This document shows positions 11,829 through 23,019 of a DNA stretch of 64,000 nucleotides, piece by piece. Below the pieces are notes generated by a model. It did not search any database, was not told where the DNA came from, and saw nothing but the letters and a program-made list of their open reading frames with translations. Source of the DNA: Lasioglossum baleicum (Eukaryota > Arthropoda > Insecta > Hymenoptera > Halictidae); the NCBI RefSeq assembly GCF_051020765.1, contig NC_134934.1:5780001-5844000 (forward strand), given 5' to 3'. Numbering within the stretch: the stretch's first letter is position 1; every line of letters starts with the position of its first letter. Position numbers and translations under genes: made by a program.

Positions 11829-12117
11829 TTCCGCGAGCTTTTATTTGCGCGGCCTTCGGGACCAGGGCCTTTTAATTCGATAGCCGGCCGATGGCTTTTT
11901 TTCCTCGGCCAACGATCCTTTGTCTGGCGACTTACTGCGTCCACTGGCCTCGACGTGTGATGCTTTTGATACGCGAATTTAATATGTATTGTTTTGGCTG
12001 AGCGTCGTTTTAATCTTTGATCCTTTGCGAATCTGTATTTTGTCTAGATGGATGGTAATTTTATTATGATTGCGGATGGTCAGTCCGGTTCGACAAGGAT
12101 TTTATTCTAGTAGATTT

Positions 12118-12528
12118 TTTTGTAATTTTTTTTTTAATAAGCATTTCAGATCTCAGTCGAGATCTATTTTTGCTGCACTGAAACAAATTACAGTATACAT
12201 ATACACAGTCCACACTACATCAAATCAAATTCGCAGTTTACATTTTTTCAAGAACTTAAAAATAAGAAGACAAGCCCCAATATTGGGTCGGGCAACAAAC
12301 ATTTCCAAGCTTAAGGGAAATTGAAGCTTAATTTCACGCAACTGTTGAATTAGCTCAGATCGTTGTAAATCGAAGAGACTACATTGCCAAACAATATGAT
12401 TAATATCCTGACTACTGTGTCCGCAGTCGCATTTCGGGTCACTAATAATTGTTACACGAAATAGAGACGCGTTAAGACTATATTGATCGGCTCTGCACCG
12501 ATTAATACTTACAATAAATTCTCGTGAG
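12118..12528 (-). mobile_element. 5'-truncated LINE insertion with 14-bp target duplication
   Basis: The insert is flanked by perfect direct copies of ATTCTAGTAGATTT (12104-12117 and 12529-12542). On the minus strand it starts within coding sequence, runs to a stop codon at 12225-12227, continues through about 100 bp of 3' UTR and ends in an A-rich tail (TTAAAAAAAAAATTACAAAA) directly against the duplication. Target duplication, 3' A-rich tail and 5' truncation together are the established signature of target-primed reverse transcription. The 411-bp length means it was dead on arrival. Confidence 0.85.
12225..12528 (-). pseudogene. LINE ORF2 C-terminal fragment (zinc-knuckle-like tail)
   Basis: About 100 codons are open in one frame up to the natural stop. 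Visible motifs include INRCRADQYSLNASL, then the cysteine/histidine cluster CDCG..(S/Q)DINHIVWQC (C-x-C-x8-H-x4-C), then a charged helix and the end KFLKKCKLRI. This is the C-terminal tail that follows RNase H in I/R1/jockey-like LINE proteins. The plus-strand fragment at 12929-13545 is homologous over this whole region (shared FIV..NRCRAD, DxNHIxWQC, PNI.AC.L, and CxLxI at the end). The reading frame has no internal stop, so the insertion may be fairly young, yet the fragment cannot encode an enzyme. Clade assignment is inference. Confidence 0.8.
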
Positions 12529-12928
12529 ATTCTAGTAGATTTAATGAGACTGATTCGATGATTTCATTCTAGGAGATCACAGGGCCTGCACGGTTTCATT
12601 CTGGTCGGTTCAATGACCTGGAGGATTTTATTGTAGGAAGTCTATTGGCCATTCTGCCTAGACAACATGTTTTTTAATAAAAATTATTTTAGTAGGTCTA
12701 CAGGCCCGTGTAACGACGATTTTATTCTATATTTGGTAGATCAACGATCTTTCTAATACATTCAGTGGCTGCCTGGCCGATTTCATTCCAGTACATCAAA
12801 CAGCCATTCCGTCTGATTTTTCTAATATAGCCAATGGCCAATTTATCTTTTTGGATTGAATCCCCGAACGTGCGCGCAATCTACAAAAGTCAAAGATAGA
12901 TATAACGACTAACTTCTACATTTATTAA

Positions 12929-13545
12929 ATTAAAGAAAAGTACTTTAAGTTCAAGAAAACCACATCGGACAACAACAGTATAGAATTTGTTTGGATTCCG
13001 TCCCATTCAGGCATTGTTGACGTCTTAGCTAAGTTGGCAACACTAGATCAAGCTGATAAGCGTATTGTCATTCCCTTCTCCGATTTACGGGATCTTTCAA
13101 ACACAAATGTAGACGAAGTACTAGCAATTTCACAATGCAGAAGGGTCAGTTTAGAGGCAAGGAATACTTTCAGTATTATATTAGAGACGGGGTTACACCG
13201 TCGTTCTCGGGCAGAGGTTTATCACGAAAATTTATTGTAACATTCAATCGTTGTAGAGCAGATCATTATCATCTTGCAGCATCTCTTTCACGCCTACATA
13301 TGGTAACTAATTGCAAATGTATAATAAATGATTGCAAATGTAACTGCGGCAATGAGGTTCATGATCTTAACCATATCATTTGGCAATGTACCTTGTTGGA
13401 ATCACAAAGAGTTGATCTTATGAAAAAATTAAGGAAGCTCAATTTGTTCCCACCCTTAAATATCACATCGTTACTTTATGAACCGAATATTCAGGCATGT
13501 AATCTTCTTTTAAATTTTTTCAAGCAATGTAATTTAAAGATTTAA
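12929..13545 (+). pseudogene. Broken LINE ORF2 fragment: RNase H end plus C-terminal tail
   Basis: Frame one (12929-13240) carries FVWIPSHSGI followed by DVLAKLA, the C-terminal RNase H motif of LINE polyproteins; the usual residues between GI and D (typically xGNExA) are missing, a deletion of several codons in the active-site region. At about 13130-13160 homology moves to another frame (13135-13545), which reads GKEYFQYY, FNRCRAD, then CKCNCG..HDLNHIIWQC and the end FKQCNLKI before a stop. A 21-bp direct repeat (TTGCAAATGT at 13311 and 13332) has lengthened the cysteine region compared with the minus-strand copy. The frameshift plus deletion make this an inactive relic. No convincing target duplication or poly-A was found; an AT-rich tract (13575-13640) follows. 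Confidence 0.75.
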
Positions 13546-16500
13546 AGTTATATACTTAATGTGTTCTGCTGTACCCCTATATAATAACTATATATTATTA
13601 TATATCTTATCTAACTATATCTTATAATTAACTATAAGATGTATGTAAAGAAAGGATACTTTCTTCAAATCAAAACAGCCGCGCTTCATTAGCCAGCGCG
13701 CCCTCTAATCGATATATATCGATGCTCAACGAGTGAAATCAATACATAGAGAGGTGACGTAAGTAAACACGTGTGAAAAGACTAAAGTGACAAATAAAAC
13801 AAAATAAAATAATAGACCTCTAGGAGGAATTGAGGAGAATAGACTTTAATTGTCGTTTCTCTTTCTTTTGGGTAAATAATGAATCATTTTGTATATTTCT
13901 AAATATTGTATATACATCATATGTCAATTATAACCTCTTTCTTTTAGAGCAACACAAACTTGGTTATTCTCCTAGAAAGTCCGTAACATTATCCTTTGTC
14001 TTATATGTATACTACTAATGTATAGCTTTATAACCCCCTATGGGGAGTTCCACTTGAAAAGAAACGTGTTCCACCCAATGAACAATTTCTATCCGAAACC
14101 GTCGAACGCTATCAAAAATCTTCACCGGCTCAATCATGAACAGGAAACCAACAATTTCCTTGAAACCAAGCACCGTATTGAATCAGAAATAATATACTCG
14201 CCCGAACATGATCGCGCAAACAACCAGTGCATCTTAATCAAAGAATAAATCGCGTTTATTTCCAGTTCGCACGGCGGCTCGTCTTTGATGTTCGTTCGAC
14301 TCTCGGCTCTGTCGTCATTAAATATCACGGAGCGTTCAGCGTCGATCGCAGCTGGTATTCATGCGAGTGATTTTCCCTGGTTTCCGCGCAAGAAGCTCCA
14401 CTGAAAAGACAGTTTCTTTCGTGTCTGTGGGGGTGGAGAGAGAAACGAGCGTGAGTGTATCTACAGCTCGACGGTTACGTGAGCTTCAGGTATTGAAACG
14501 GCGCGGCGCGGCGCGTCGATCGAGCACTTATCGATGTAAACGCGACCGATATATGCAGCTACGGCGTCGAGGGGGCTTTCCGACGATAAGCCGTTCTCTT
14601 TCGCGTTTCGAGCGCAACTTTGCATTATCGGCACACACCAGTAGAATCCCGCTTATCAAGCAGCCGCTTATGCACCGATACGATGTAGTAATTTCGCGCA
14701 CGCCGGACTGGCTCGCGCGACACGATTAACAGGTTTTCCGTGTTGCACTGCCGATTTTCGTGCATCGACGATCCTGCGCCAAACATGTATAGATCTCGGA
14801 CTCTGCACGCGATCTTTTTGCGGAGCGCATTTCTCTGCGAACCTCGGTCACTCTTCTTTTGCCGAGGTTTCATTATTTGACTCCTTCGTGATCACATTTA
14901 CGTGAGTGTTGGCCTATTTTTTGGGAATTTGAAGAATTTAGGCCTCGCGTGGGCAATTGTGGGCTGCTTTGAACTGTAACTGTTGTTAGGCTCATTTATG
15001 CATTTGTGATGTTGGAAAATGACGTGGTTGATTCTAAATTGAATTCTTTTGGAACGTGTGCAAAAGTGGCATGCCAAAAGATATTATTTTCTATTAAGTA
15101 TTGGTAAAGCTTGAAAAGATCAATTGAGCGCTATGTATTTTTAGAAGGATTTCTACATTGTTGATCTCGAATTAAATTGGAATTTTCAAGTCAGTCTTGC
15201 AGTCTCAATTTACAGGCAATGTTAGTATTTCATGAATTTTATGAATGTATGAATGAGAATTTTCAATTGAGATACAAAGATGCCGAAATGGAGCGGCTCC
15301 TCTACAGAAACCTCGGCCAACTCGCTGTAAAGAAGCAGCTTCACAACACCGTATCGAAATTCTTATTTTACGTGCCCTATAAATGTGTAAAGTCCATGGT
15401 ATGCTCATGAAATTTTATGGAAGCTTTTCTGAAACACGCTTTCTTCTTTTTAACTTTAAGACGATGTTCATGACACACTCTGCATTGTGAATCCCTCGGA
15501 TCCCTTTTGTACAGTAAAAACACTTACACAATCAGTTTAGACCGGCATACAAATCTTTTGAGCTGCTTGGCGATTCTTCGCTGCGAGTTTCGATACACGA
15601 AGCTAACAGGTAAGTCGCGAGGAATGACAAAGTTCGCAACAAACGTCTCCATTCAGTATCCCTAAAAAATGTACCAAACACGGATTCATTGTTCGAATCC
15701 ACTGAGGCAATTTTGTTACAACTTATTCAAACAATCCTGAATTTTTTAATGATGATCCGTTCACTTGTTGCGTTTAGAAAAATTCATTAAGTTACTGACT
15801 TCCTAAACAAAAAGGAGGCCCTTTATTACTGGCGATGACGTATTGCGAACGAATATTTCTGAGGCGTAAGTACAGCATAATAGAAATCTTACATTTTCCC
15901 CCTCTCTCTCTCTTTCACCCTTGAATTTGAATTAATATCTAAATCGATCAAAGTCAAGAAAGGAGAGAAAAAGAAGAAATTATAAAAAATATCGGATAAA
16001 AAATAACGAAAGGTTAATGAACGAATCAGACGATGTCCGATGGTTTCTCGCGGTTTAAAGTTCGCAAAAAGCAATAATGGCGAGGTCGCCGAGTCGCAAT
16101 TTGTCGCGGGGTCGCGCGTGCGTGCTCGGAGGGCCATCGCCTCGTAATGATCGTAATCGAAATGACAAAGCCGAGTTGTTCGGATCGCGATGACTCCCTT
16201 AATCCGGCGTTTAAAGGCCGAGGCGCTCTCAATGTGCGAGATGTTGCCCGTAAGCTTCTTTTCCGCGACGCTGCGAGCGGATTAGCGTCGGAAAGAATTA
16301 CCCGGCTGATCTCCGTGAAACCTTGCAGCAGCACTGCGTCGATCTCTATACGGTGTACCCCTTTAAACCCCCGTCGGTTTTTAACCGGAGCCCCCCTCGA
16401 CACCAACGTGTAATCTTTAAGTGCCCCTTCCCGCAACGGATTACCAAATACAGAAATAAATTAACGAGATAACGCTACTAGCACTTTTTATCCGTCCTAC

Positions 16501-16794
16501 CACTCCACGCGAATTTCCTAAATGGCCAGCCAGTTTACCGTTTCTTCCATTCTCTTCTTGCCCTGCGAAATTCTACCAGATTTTAGCAATGCAGTCCTCT
16601 GATTTCTATTTTATGTCGGTACATATTCGACTGGTATTTTACTCCCTTCATTCCTACGCTCTTTATTCTGGTTTGTAATAAATTGTGATTTTATCGTCGA
16701 TACTCGTGGATTGTTCTAATTCATTTTGTATTAAAGAGCAATTTGGTGGTTGCCCGTCCAACAGAAATTAGATATCAATGAAGAAGAAATTTTT
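13546..16794. other. 3.2-kb non-coding stretch
   Basis: AT-rich at first (13546-14260), then GC-rich 14270-14870 with a CGCGGCGCGGCGCG run near 14500. A perfect palindrome, ATCGATATATATCGAT, lies near 13708. A CT run is at about 15901-15916. A weak promoter/first-exon candidate is at 15512-15607. The 16026-16436 and 16147-16413 frames overlap on opposite strands and show no domain. Confidence 0.45.
15512..15607 (+). promoter_or_regulatory. Possible TSS with short non-coding first exon
   Basis: ATCAGTTTAG (central A at 15534) matches the insect initiator TCAGT. About 22 bp upstream is only a poor TATA (GTAAAAAC). Position +28 reads AGCTGC, a 5/6 match to the relaxed downstream promoter element. 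A strong splice donor, AACAG-GTAAGT, follows at 15607/15608, which would give a first exon of about 74 bp without an ATG. Each element is weak alone; the combination is suggestive only. Confidence 0.22.
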
Positions 16795-17262
16795 CTTTTT
16801 CAGTCATATTTAGAATTTAATGCAAGAATGTTTGATCAACAGTAGCATGGTTATTGTTCATTTTCTTCTCAGGAGACTTTCTCCCGAAGCTCCTCGCCAT
16901 TGAATTATAATTACAATGAATATTACGATGACGCTTGACCAGCATAAATGAAATATTCATGGAAAATCTTTCTTTTTTAGTAACGCAGTTCAAGGCAATA
17001 ATGTTTGAATAGCAAAAATACTATTGTTCTTTACTTTTTTTTCTTGTAAGATTTTTCTCTACAACCTCCTGGGCATTAAATTACAGTTACGATAAACATG
17101 GTGATGTGAATTGTCCAGGATAAATAAAAAACTAATGAAAAGCTTCTCCTTTTTCAGTAATGAAGTTTAATGCAAGAGCGTTGAATAAGAGCTGCATAAT
17201 TGTTGTACATTTTCATTTTAAAGGACTTTCTTCTACACTGCTTGCTCATTGAATTAAGACCA
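16795..17262 (+). repeat. Tandem triplication with a 177-bp period
   Basis: Three diverged units start at TTTTTCAGTCA (about 16796), TTTTTTAGTAA (about 16973) and TTTTTCAGTAA (about 17150); the AG landmark is at 16802, 16979 and 17156, an exact 177-bp step twice. Within each unit the order is AATGCAAGA/AAGGCAATA, TTGTTC(A/T)TTTTC, AGACTTTCT/AGATTTTTCT, CTCC(T/-)..GCCATTGAATTA/GGCATTAAATTA, and a TGACCAG/TGTCCAG(G)ATAAAT block. The third unit is cut short at about 17262. Non-coding. Confidence 0.8.
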
Positions 17263-20200
17263 TTTGTTAAAATTTTACTTTTTTAATTGTAGCACTGTTG
17301 GAAATGGAAAATTCTCGTTGACTTCCTGAAAGTATTTAAATTATATACGCGGGAGAGAGAAAATGTATGTGGGAGAATCGATTTATTATCTCCCTGAAAA
17401 ATCTAATAAATGTAATATAATTTAGACTGTGTGTGAAACAGGAACTAAAAAGTTTTTAATTTTACGCAGATATTGCTGTTTTAATCTTTTTGAATCTCAG
17501 AAATTTTAATGAAATTTGCCCGACGCGAATATATTATTAAAAAAATAAAAAATCAAGGAAGACGAATGAAGAATGTGTTATTTCCATCAAATTGCATGAA
17601 AAATATTCAGGAATTCATTGTAGCCACTATTAAGCCGCTCCCACACCAAAACTTTCCTCACAATACTAAATCTCGCCTAAATGAGTCGCAAACACCTTCC
17701 CAATAGCATCACGTACTTTCCTAGGAAAGAATTCCTGAAAACACCTTATCTTTCCGTGTGATTCGTCAGTAGGGCATGTTTGACGTCCAAACAGAGTTAT
17801 CAGAGTCTCGCTTGGTGTTATTCGGCGCTTAGTCGTCTGGTAATCGACGTCTCTACAGGCTGTACCCAAAAATCATGGTACAAGTGGCCGGGTTCAAAAT
17901 CAAAACATTTTTTCGGTTGATGTTTCGTTTTCGAGTAGATCGAGCTTGGAGACTAAGCGAATGCGAGTCCAGAGTCGTCAGATCAGGGTAAGAAAGAGTT
18001 ACCCTCATCCCCCTTATCTCTTTGCCAATACATGGGGGAATAGAGTACATAGTAGAAGGAGAAGTCTGTCTCGTCTGATTATGGCTAACCTATTCTACTT
18101 GCTGCAAAAAGAGCACGCAAACTCGACGAACTTTCAAGCTCATTTTTCTCAAATGCAAGGTGTCAAACGACAAAATGTTATTCCTTGTTTTCGATCTGTT
18201 TTTTCATGTAAAATCGTCATTGCTGATACCGCGATTTCTGAAGCACTCTGTAGGCGAGCGTTCCGTCGAATTTCCCTTGAACTTCGTTCTCGTTAGAGCC
18301 TGCTAGGGGAGCACTCGCGCTAATTTCGTCGCCTATTTCTCCGAGACACAGAGTGGTCGGAAGTTGGAATAATTCGGGGACAATCTCGAAGCGCGATCTT
18401 CCCGGTTGCAGCATCCATACGTACACAGGCTTCGGTTTCGGTCTACACGGGGCGTTTTCGTTCCCTCGTTTCGCTTTAGCTTCCTTTGACGAGATATAAT
18501 CAAACACGCGATTAGACCGGTTGCCGTACGAGAACCTTCTGTCCCTTATCCTCCTAGCTGTTGCCACCGTGTACGTATACATGTCAGCTGTACGTACGTG
18601 TCTGTGGACGTGCACGCGTGTAGGTGTCTTCGGAACACGCCACAGAGCCGCAAGTTTCCGCTACTTGCTGCGATCTGATAACGGATACACACGAGAATGC
18701 TGGGCATGCACTAATTCACGTGTCATTGCTGAGTCGAGCAGACGTGTTCCACTTATTAGAACGTCGGCTATCTTCCACCAGCTAGCCTCCGGCGAACACG
18801 CGTAACGCCTTTCCAAAGTATTTGTACTATTCGATAAGGTACACGGCGGATACACATGATGCCTTGCCCGGCTCGTAGATAACAACTACGTCTGTGATTT
18901 TATCCGATGCGGCGCATGTTTGATTAACAATTAAGTATTACGGAAAGAACGGCTATTCGGAGGTACCCTTAGAGCAAAAATGTTTAAGAATATCAACTAG
19001 TTTGTTACGTGTAGTTTTTATGATTCATGGAGAATGATGTGCCAGCTGGTTTAAAAATTGAATAAGGACTACATTTAATTGGAAGCTGCTTCAAACATTG
19101 TACAGGCACGTGCTTCTTGAAGCTTCCAGACATTCTTTCTAAATTCATCCCACTCAACTTCCAGACTCGCGTTTCTAAACCTATCATAAGTGGAGTTTAA
19201 AAGTACGCTCGTTCAATTCATCGCGCGTGCCAGTCTTCCAGTTAAAATTCTCATCCTTATCGCTACGACGACCTCCGTTATGTTAACCCTCGGAATCAAT
19301 AAATTATATCTCTTCTCCAATACAATTTTTCTTAAAAAATCTCTTTCACCAACCTTAAGATTCTTCTTATCATGCACACTTCGAGAAACAATAGAACGCG
19401 CAAGAACACATAAAATAAATTTCGTCCCAATTCATTTTTCTGCTGATCAACGTCAAAGATCATACTGTTGAAGTTCGACTATTGATCGTAGAATTTTTGG
19501 TTCGTCTCGGGGACGTTTCGTCGCGAGTTTCGTTGCTGTAATTAACAGAATGCATTTACGGTTGAACTGCACAGCTTTGCGCGTTACCCGATGTTCGAAT
19601 CCTTGAGATGCTACCCGCGCCGAGCAGATTGAACGCGGCCGCTTGCTATCTGACGCGATGAAACTAATGCGCAGCTTGATACTGAAACTGCAGCAGTTGT
19701 ATCCGCCGGATCTTCGATGCACCGCGCTCGTGGTAATCAGTAATATATGCGAGCGAGCGATTCTGATACGCGCGGATGGATACTGGATGGTGTATCTGTC
19801 GCTCGAGCGATTTCGTGCGTGCATATGCTAGACGAAGAAACCACGCGTCGCTGAACACCCGCTTCCAATTGTTAATATGCTCGCCATACAACGTTAAACT
19901 CGATGCTTCCTCCTCTATAATCGATCCGGGAAACTTGCTGCAGTGAATTTTATATTCGGATCCACGTAATTCGTGGTCAGAAGTGACAACAAAAATGTTC
20001 AACGTCATTGGAAATAAAGGTTAATAAAATACAAGCAACGAGAACCTTACAATTAAATCAATAATAATAATGAATTACAGTTACATACTACTGTCAACCT
20101 ACAACCTCCAAAATAGCCACTATAACCATAACTGCACATGTATCAACGGCAACCAAGCGACAACGACAACAGCTCCGCCCCCTTTCCCCCTTTAGCCTCA

Positions 20201-21093
20201 AGCTCTATCTCAAACGTCTCTACCGTGCGCTGCTCGGGAGCCTCAGGGTTTGCCCTCAGGGGCCCAGTGGGCGTGGCTTACTCACTCCAGCCCTTACCAC
20301 AGCTAGGACAATGCTCCGAAGAGGGCTTTGCACCCATACTCATTACCCTTGCTTATCTGAATCTAGCCAAAGAATCCGTCGCTGAAAGCAATCTCAATAA
20401 TCACCGCGAACAATCCAGGATCCCCGTTCGCAGCAGGATTGCGTCCTGCATCGTAGGATCAGAGAACGCCAGCATTCGTCGATGTATCGGCGCGTGATGG
20501 ATGTTTGTTGCCAGTCACGGCATTCACTAGGAAATTTCTCGGTCCGGCTGGACGTCTCCTAATCCCGTGATGATTTAGCGCGACGCCAGTTCGCGCCGCT
20601 TTGACTCATCCGCTGGCTAATTCATCAAAGTCCCCGCCGCCGGCGAAAGCGTTATCCGGCCCGGATACAAGACAGTTGGCGGTTTTGCTGTTTGAGATGC
20701 GCCACGCGACCAGCTTTTCAATGGAGAGGCTTCAGCCGATAGCTGAAACCGGGCCGAGCTACTAGCTACGGGTCGCGATACAAGCCGTGGCTAATTCCTC
20801 GGACTTTGTTCGAATCATCGTGATTGCTCCTTTCCAGATCTCGTGGCACCGGCATACTGCGATCCGTACCGAAAACCGGAGATTAGACGACCACCAAAGC
20901 GGACTCGACATCCACGAGATAATCTAGAACGATCTCTGGCGCCAACTGGATTCGCGAGAATTGAGAACGGATCGCTGATCAATCCAGTTTTTACTGTTCC
21001 GAGATCTGGACATCTAGATCTAGACAGACGTTGCCATGAAGAGATCTACACATTCGATATTTCCATAGCTAACCACATGCTCTAGAAAGTAAG
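17263..21093. other. 3.8-kb non-coding stretch
   Basis: No supported gene. Open frames on both strands at 17946-18296, 18217-18615 and 19453-20008 overlap one another and have no recognisable domain. A donor-like GTAAGG at about 20293 on the minus strand follows a 15-codon ATG frame, without further support. No tRNA or repeat array recognised. Confidence 0.45.
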
Positions 21094-21538
21094 ATCCCAA
21101 CAAAAACATCCTGTAAACAGGAGCCAAGTTCCTATGGCCGTAAAAAGTTATGAGATCAAACAAAATACGGCCAAGTTCGTTCGCTTCGAAACACCTCTTG
21201 CAATACTGAAAAAAGCGTTTGTAAAAATTAGTTTAAAAGAACGCTATTTAATTTTTAAAGACTTACATTGACGGCTAAATTATTCAAACTTGGCCGCTAC
21301 CTAACACGTTTTAGGGCCATTGGTTTAAAAAGTAACGGCCAAGTTTGAATAATTTAACCCTCCATGTAACTCTTTAAAAATAAAATAGCGTTCTTTTAAA
21401 CTAATTTTTGCAAACGCTTTATTCAGTATTGCAAAAGGTATTTCTGAGCCAACGAACTTGGACGTATTTTGTTTCATCTCACAACTTTTTACGGCCATAG
21501 GAACTTGGCTCCTGTTTACAAGATGTTTTTGTTGGGAT
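21094..21538. repeat. 445-bp palindrome
   Basis: Arms 21094-21291 and 21341-21538 are inverted copies with scattered mismatches. Landmarks are GGAGCCAAGTTCCTATGGCC and its complement, AATACGGCCAAGTTCGTT with a diverged counterpart, and AAGAACGCTATTT with its complement. The centre holds GCTACCTAACACGTTTTAG. If transcribed it would fold into a hairpin of about 200 bp. Confidence 0.85.
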
Positions 21539-22166
21539 TTCATCAATTTTTGTTGAAATTTCATCAATTATCAAGCAGGTATCAAAGAAAAAAAATCCTT
21601 TTCTAATCTGCAAGACAAAATCCAAATTCAATGTATCGAAGATTAACACTCTGCCGGCGACGCTCGGATCCGTTTGTCCCCCGCCGCTATAGACGATGCT
21701 CGGTGCAGTTTCTTTTGTTTACGTTAGAGAGATTGTTTTTTTCATCAGTATTTGTTGCGACTTCGAAGCTAATAAAACGTATTCTGCTATGTTCTATCCT
21801 ACGTACCTATTTCGTAATGTTTTTTCTTCAATACAACCCCTTTATGATGTAAAATTTCAAACTTTGATAATTATTCCTTCGAGTGTTCGTTATGGTAGAC
21901 CTATGTACCAAATTTCAAGCTTGTAGGTCAATGGGAAGTACACAAAAGGTTTTGATGATCTGTCAGTCAGTCAGTGACAAAAGCGATTTTTGAGATCCTA
22001 TATCTCGGAACCTACTAATGTTGGAAGATTAATGTTTCGTCAATATTGAGACATGATAGCATTTAACAAGTGTACGAAATTACATCTCTCCATCTGCCTC
22101 CAGTGCCGAGTTAGAAGCCTCTAAAAAACGGCTAAGTTGTAAGTTCGTGTAAAAGGAGGTAGTGCA
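21094..22166. mobile_element. 1.07-kb element built around a 445-bp palindrome, copy 1
   Basis: The first 445 bp (21094-21538) are two inverted arms of about 198 bp that begin ATCCCAACAAAAACAT and end ATGTTTTTGTTGGGAT, around a 49-bp centre (21292-21340) bounded by GGCC. Then come 430 bp of other sequence, including a GAAATTTGGTAC-like phrase on the minus strand (near 21910), and a right part (21970-22166) that starts GTCAGTCAGTGAC and ends AAAAGGAGGTAGTGCA. The left 283 bp and the right part recur joined together at 52912-53391, so both belong to one unit. No transposase frame; family not recognised. Confidence 0.7.
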
Positions 22167-22755
22167 GTACTGCATCACCTAATCATCTGATTTTATATGA
22201 CTAATTGTTGAAATGCTCTTCAGGGTCAGTACGATACAAAGACATTTAATCCTGAAGACTTAAGAGAACGAGTCACCCGAATCAGTTAGCCAGCGCCGAA
22301 GGCACTCTCGCGGCGGCAATCCGGCTTTGATAATCCCTGGCTCGAATTCCAGCCGGTTTCTCCATTAAATAACGACGCACACTGGTCACGTAACCATAAC
22401 AGTTGCGGCGCGAGTCGAGTCCAGTCGATCCCGACGTGTCCTGCTTCTACACCGTGCGTCGGTTGAAACAATGTGGCATGCGCATCGGGGCCATTAACAT
22501 TGTCCTGTTGCTCGCGGGGGGATGAGAGAGGTCGAGTGCGTGAGAAGCGACCCTAATTCTGTCAATCCTGAGGGCGTCCTCCTCCACGGGGCAGCCCGGG
22601 GGGCGATGTTAACTCGTAACTCTCATCGATTCCGGTGTAAATATACCCGGGGCATGTATACGACCGTGCAGGATTTCCGTTACGCTAGATATACCGCGCG
22701 TAACACGAATCGCCGAGAAACGGCCATACAAAGGGTTGCAACCCCGTTTGGTGGT

Positions 22756-22806
22756 GGCCGTTGCCCGTTGGTTTGCCGTTGGTCTGCCGTTGGTCGTTGG
22801 TTTGGC
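22756..22806 (+). repeat. Short tandem of CCGTTGGTYTG
   Basis: About four imperfect 9-12 bp units: CCCGTTGGTTTG, CCGTTGGTCTG, CCGTTGGTCG, TTGGTTTGG. Probably replication slippage. Confidence 0.7.
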
Positions 22807-22975
22807 CACGTATAGGCCTCTGACCAGCCCTCGAAACACGAAATGCAGTTTCACGGGAAGCAGATAACCCTCTCGAAGAATTAATAGCCGCGCCGTTATG
22901 AAAGCGGTCCCGGCGCCGATACAAACGTCCGGGCGACGTTAATGCACACCTTTATCCAGGACTACCAACTCGAAC

Positions 22976-23019
22976 TGCCCCACCCCACCCCCTTGCCTGC
23001 CCCACCCCACCCCCTTGCC
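22976..23019 (-). repeat. 22-bp duplication, G-rich on the minus strand (G4 candidate)
   Basis: Two exact 22-bp units, each CTGCCCCACCCCACCCCC plus TTGC. The minus strand thus holds six G-runs of four or five bases separated by one to eight bases, which meets the usual sequence rule for an intramolecular G-quadruplex. Folding is inference. Confidence 0.75.

Larger units (their letters stand above)
10326..12049. other. 1.7-kb non-coding stretch, partly GC-rich
   Basis: GC-rich at 10330-10940 and 11400-11960 with several overlapping short frames typical of chance openness in GC-rich DNA. Contains a weak TATA/initiator match (11679-11711) and a CT microsatellite (11810-11828). Confidence 0.45.
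12050..12850 (+). repeat. Old degenerate tandem array, about 35-60 bp units
   Basis: The phrase GATTT(T/C)ATTCTAG or a close variant recurs: at about 12098, 12556, 12590, 12629, 12718 and 12778, each followed by a TAGATC/TAGGTC-like triplet group. Examples are GATTTCATTCTAGGAGATC, GGTTTCATTCTGGTCGG, GATTTTATTGTAGGAAGTC and GATTTCATTCCAGTACATC. Spacing is irregular, so the array is ancient. It is split by the LINE insertion at 12118-12528. Non-coding. Confidence 0.55.

Noticed and set aside
15690..15705. GTTCGAATCC, a tRNA B-box-like string
   Set aside because: No A-box, acceptor stem or cloverleaf can be formed around it; the same applies to similar strings near 19587 and 60620.
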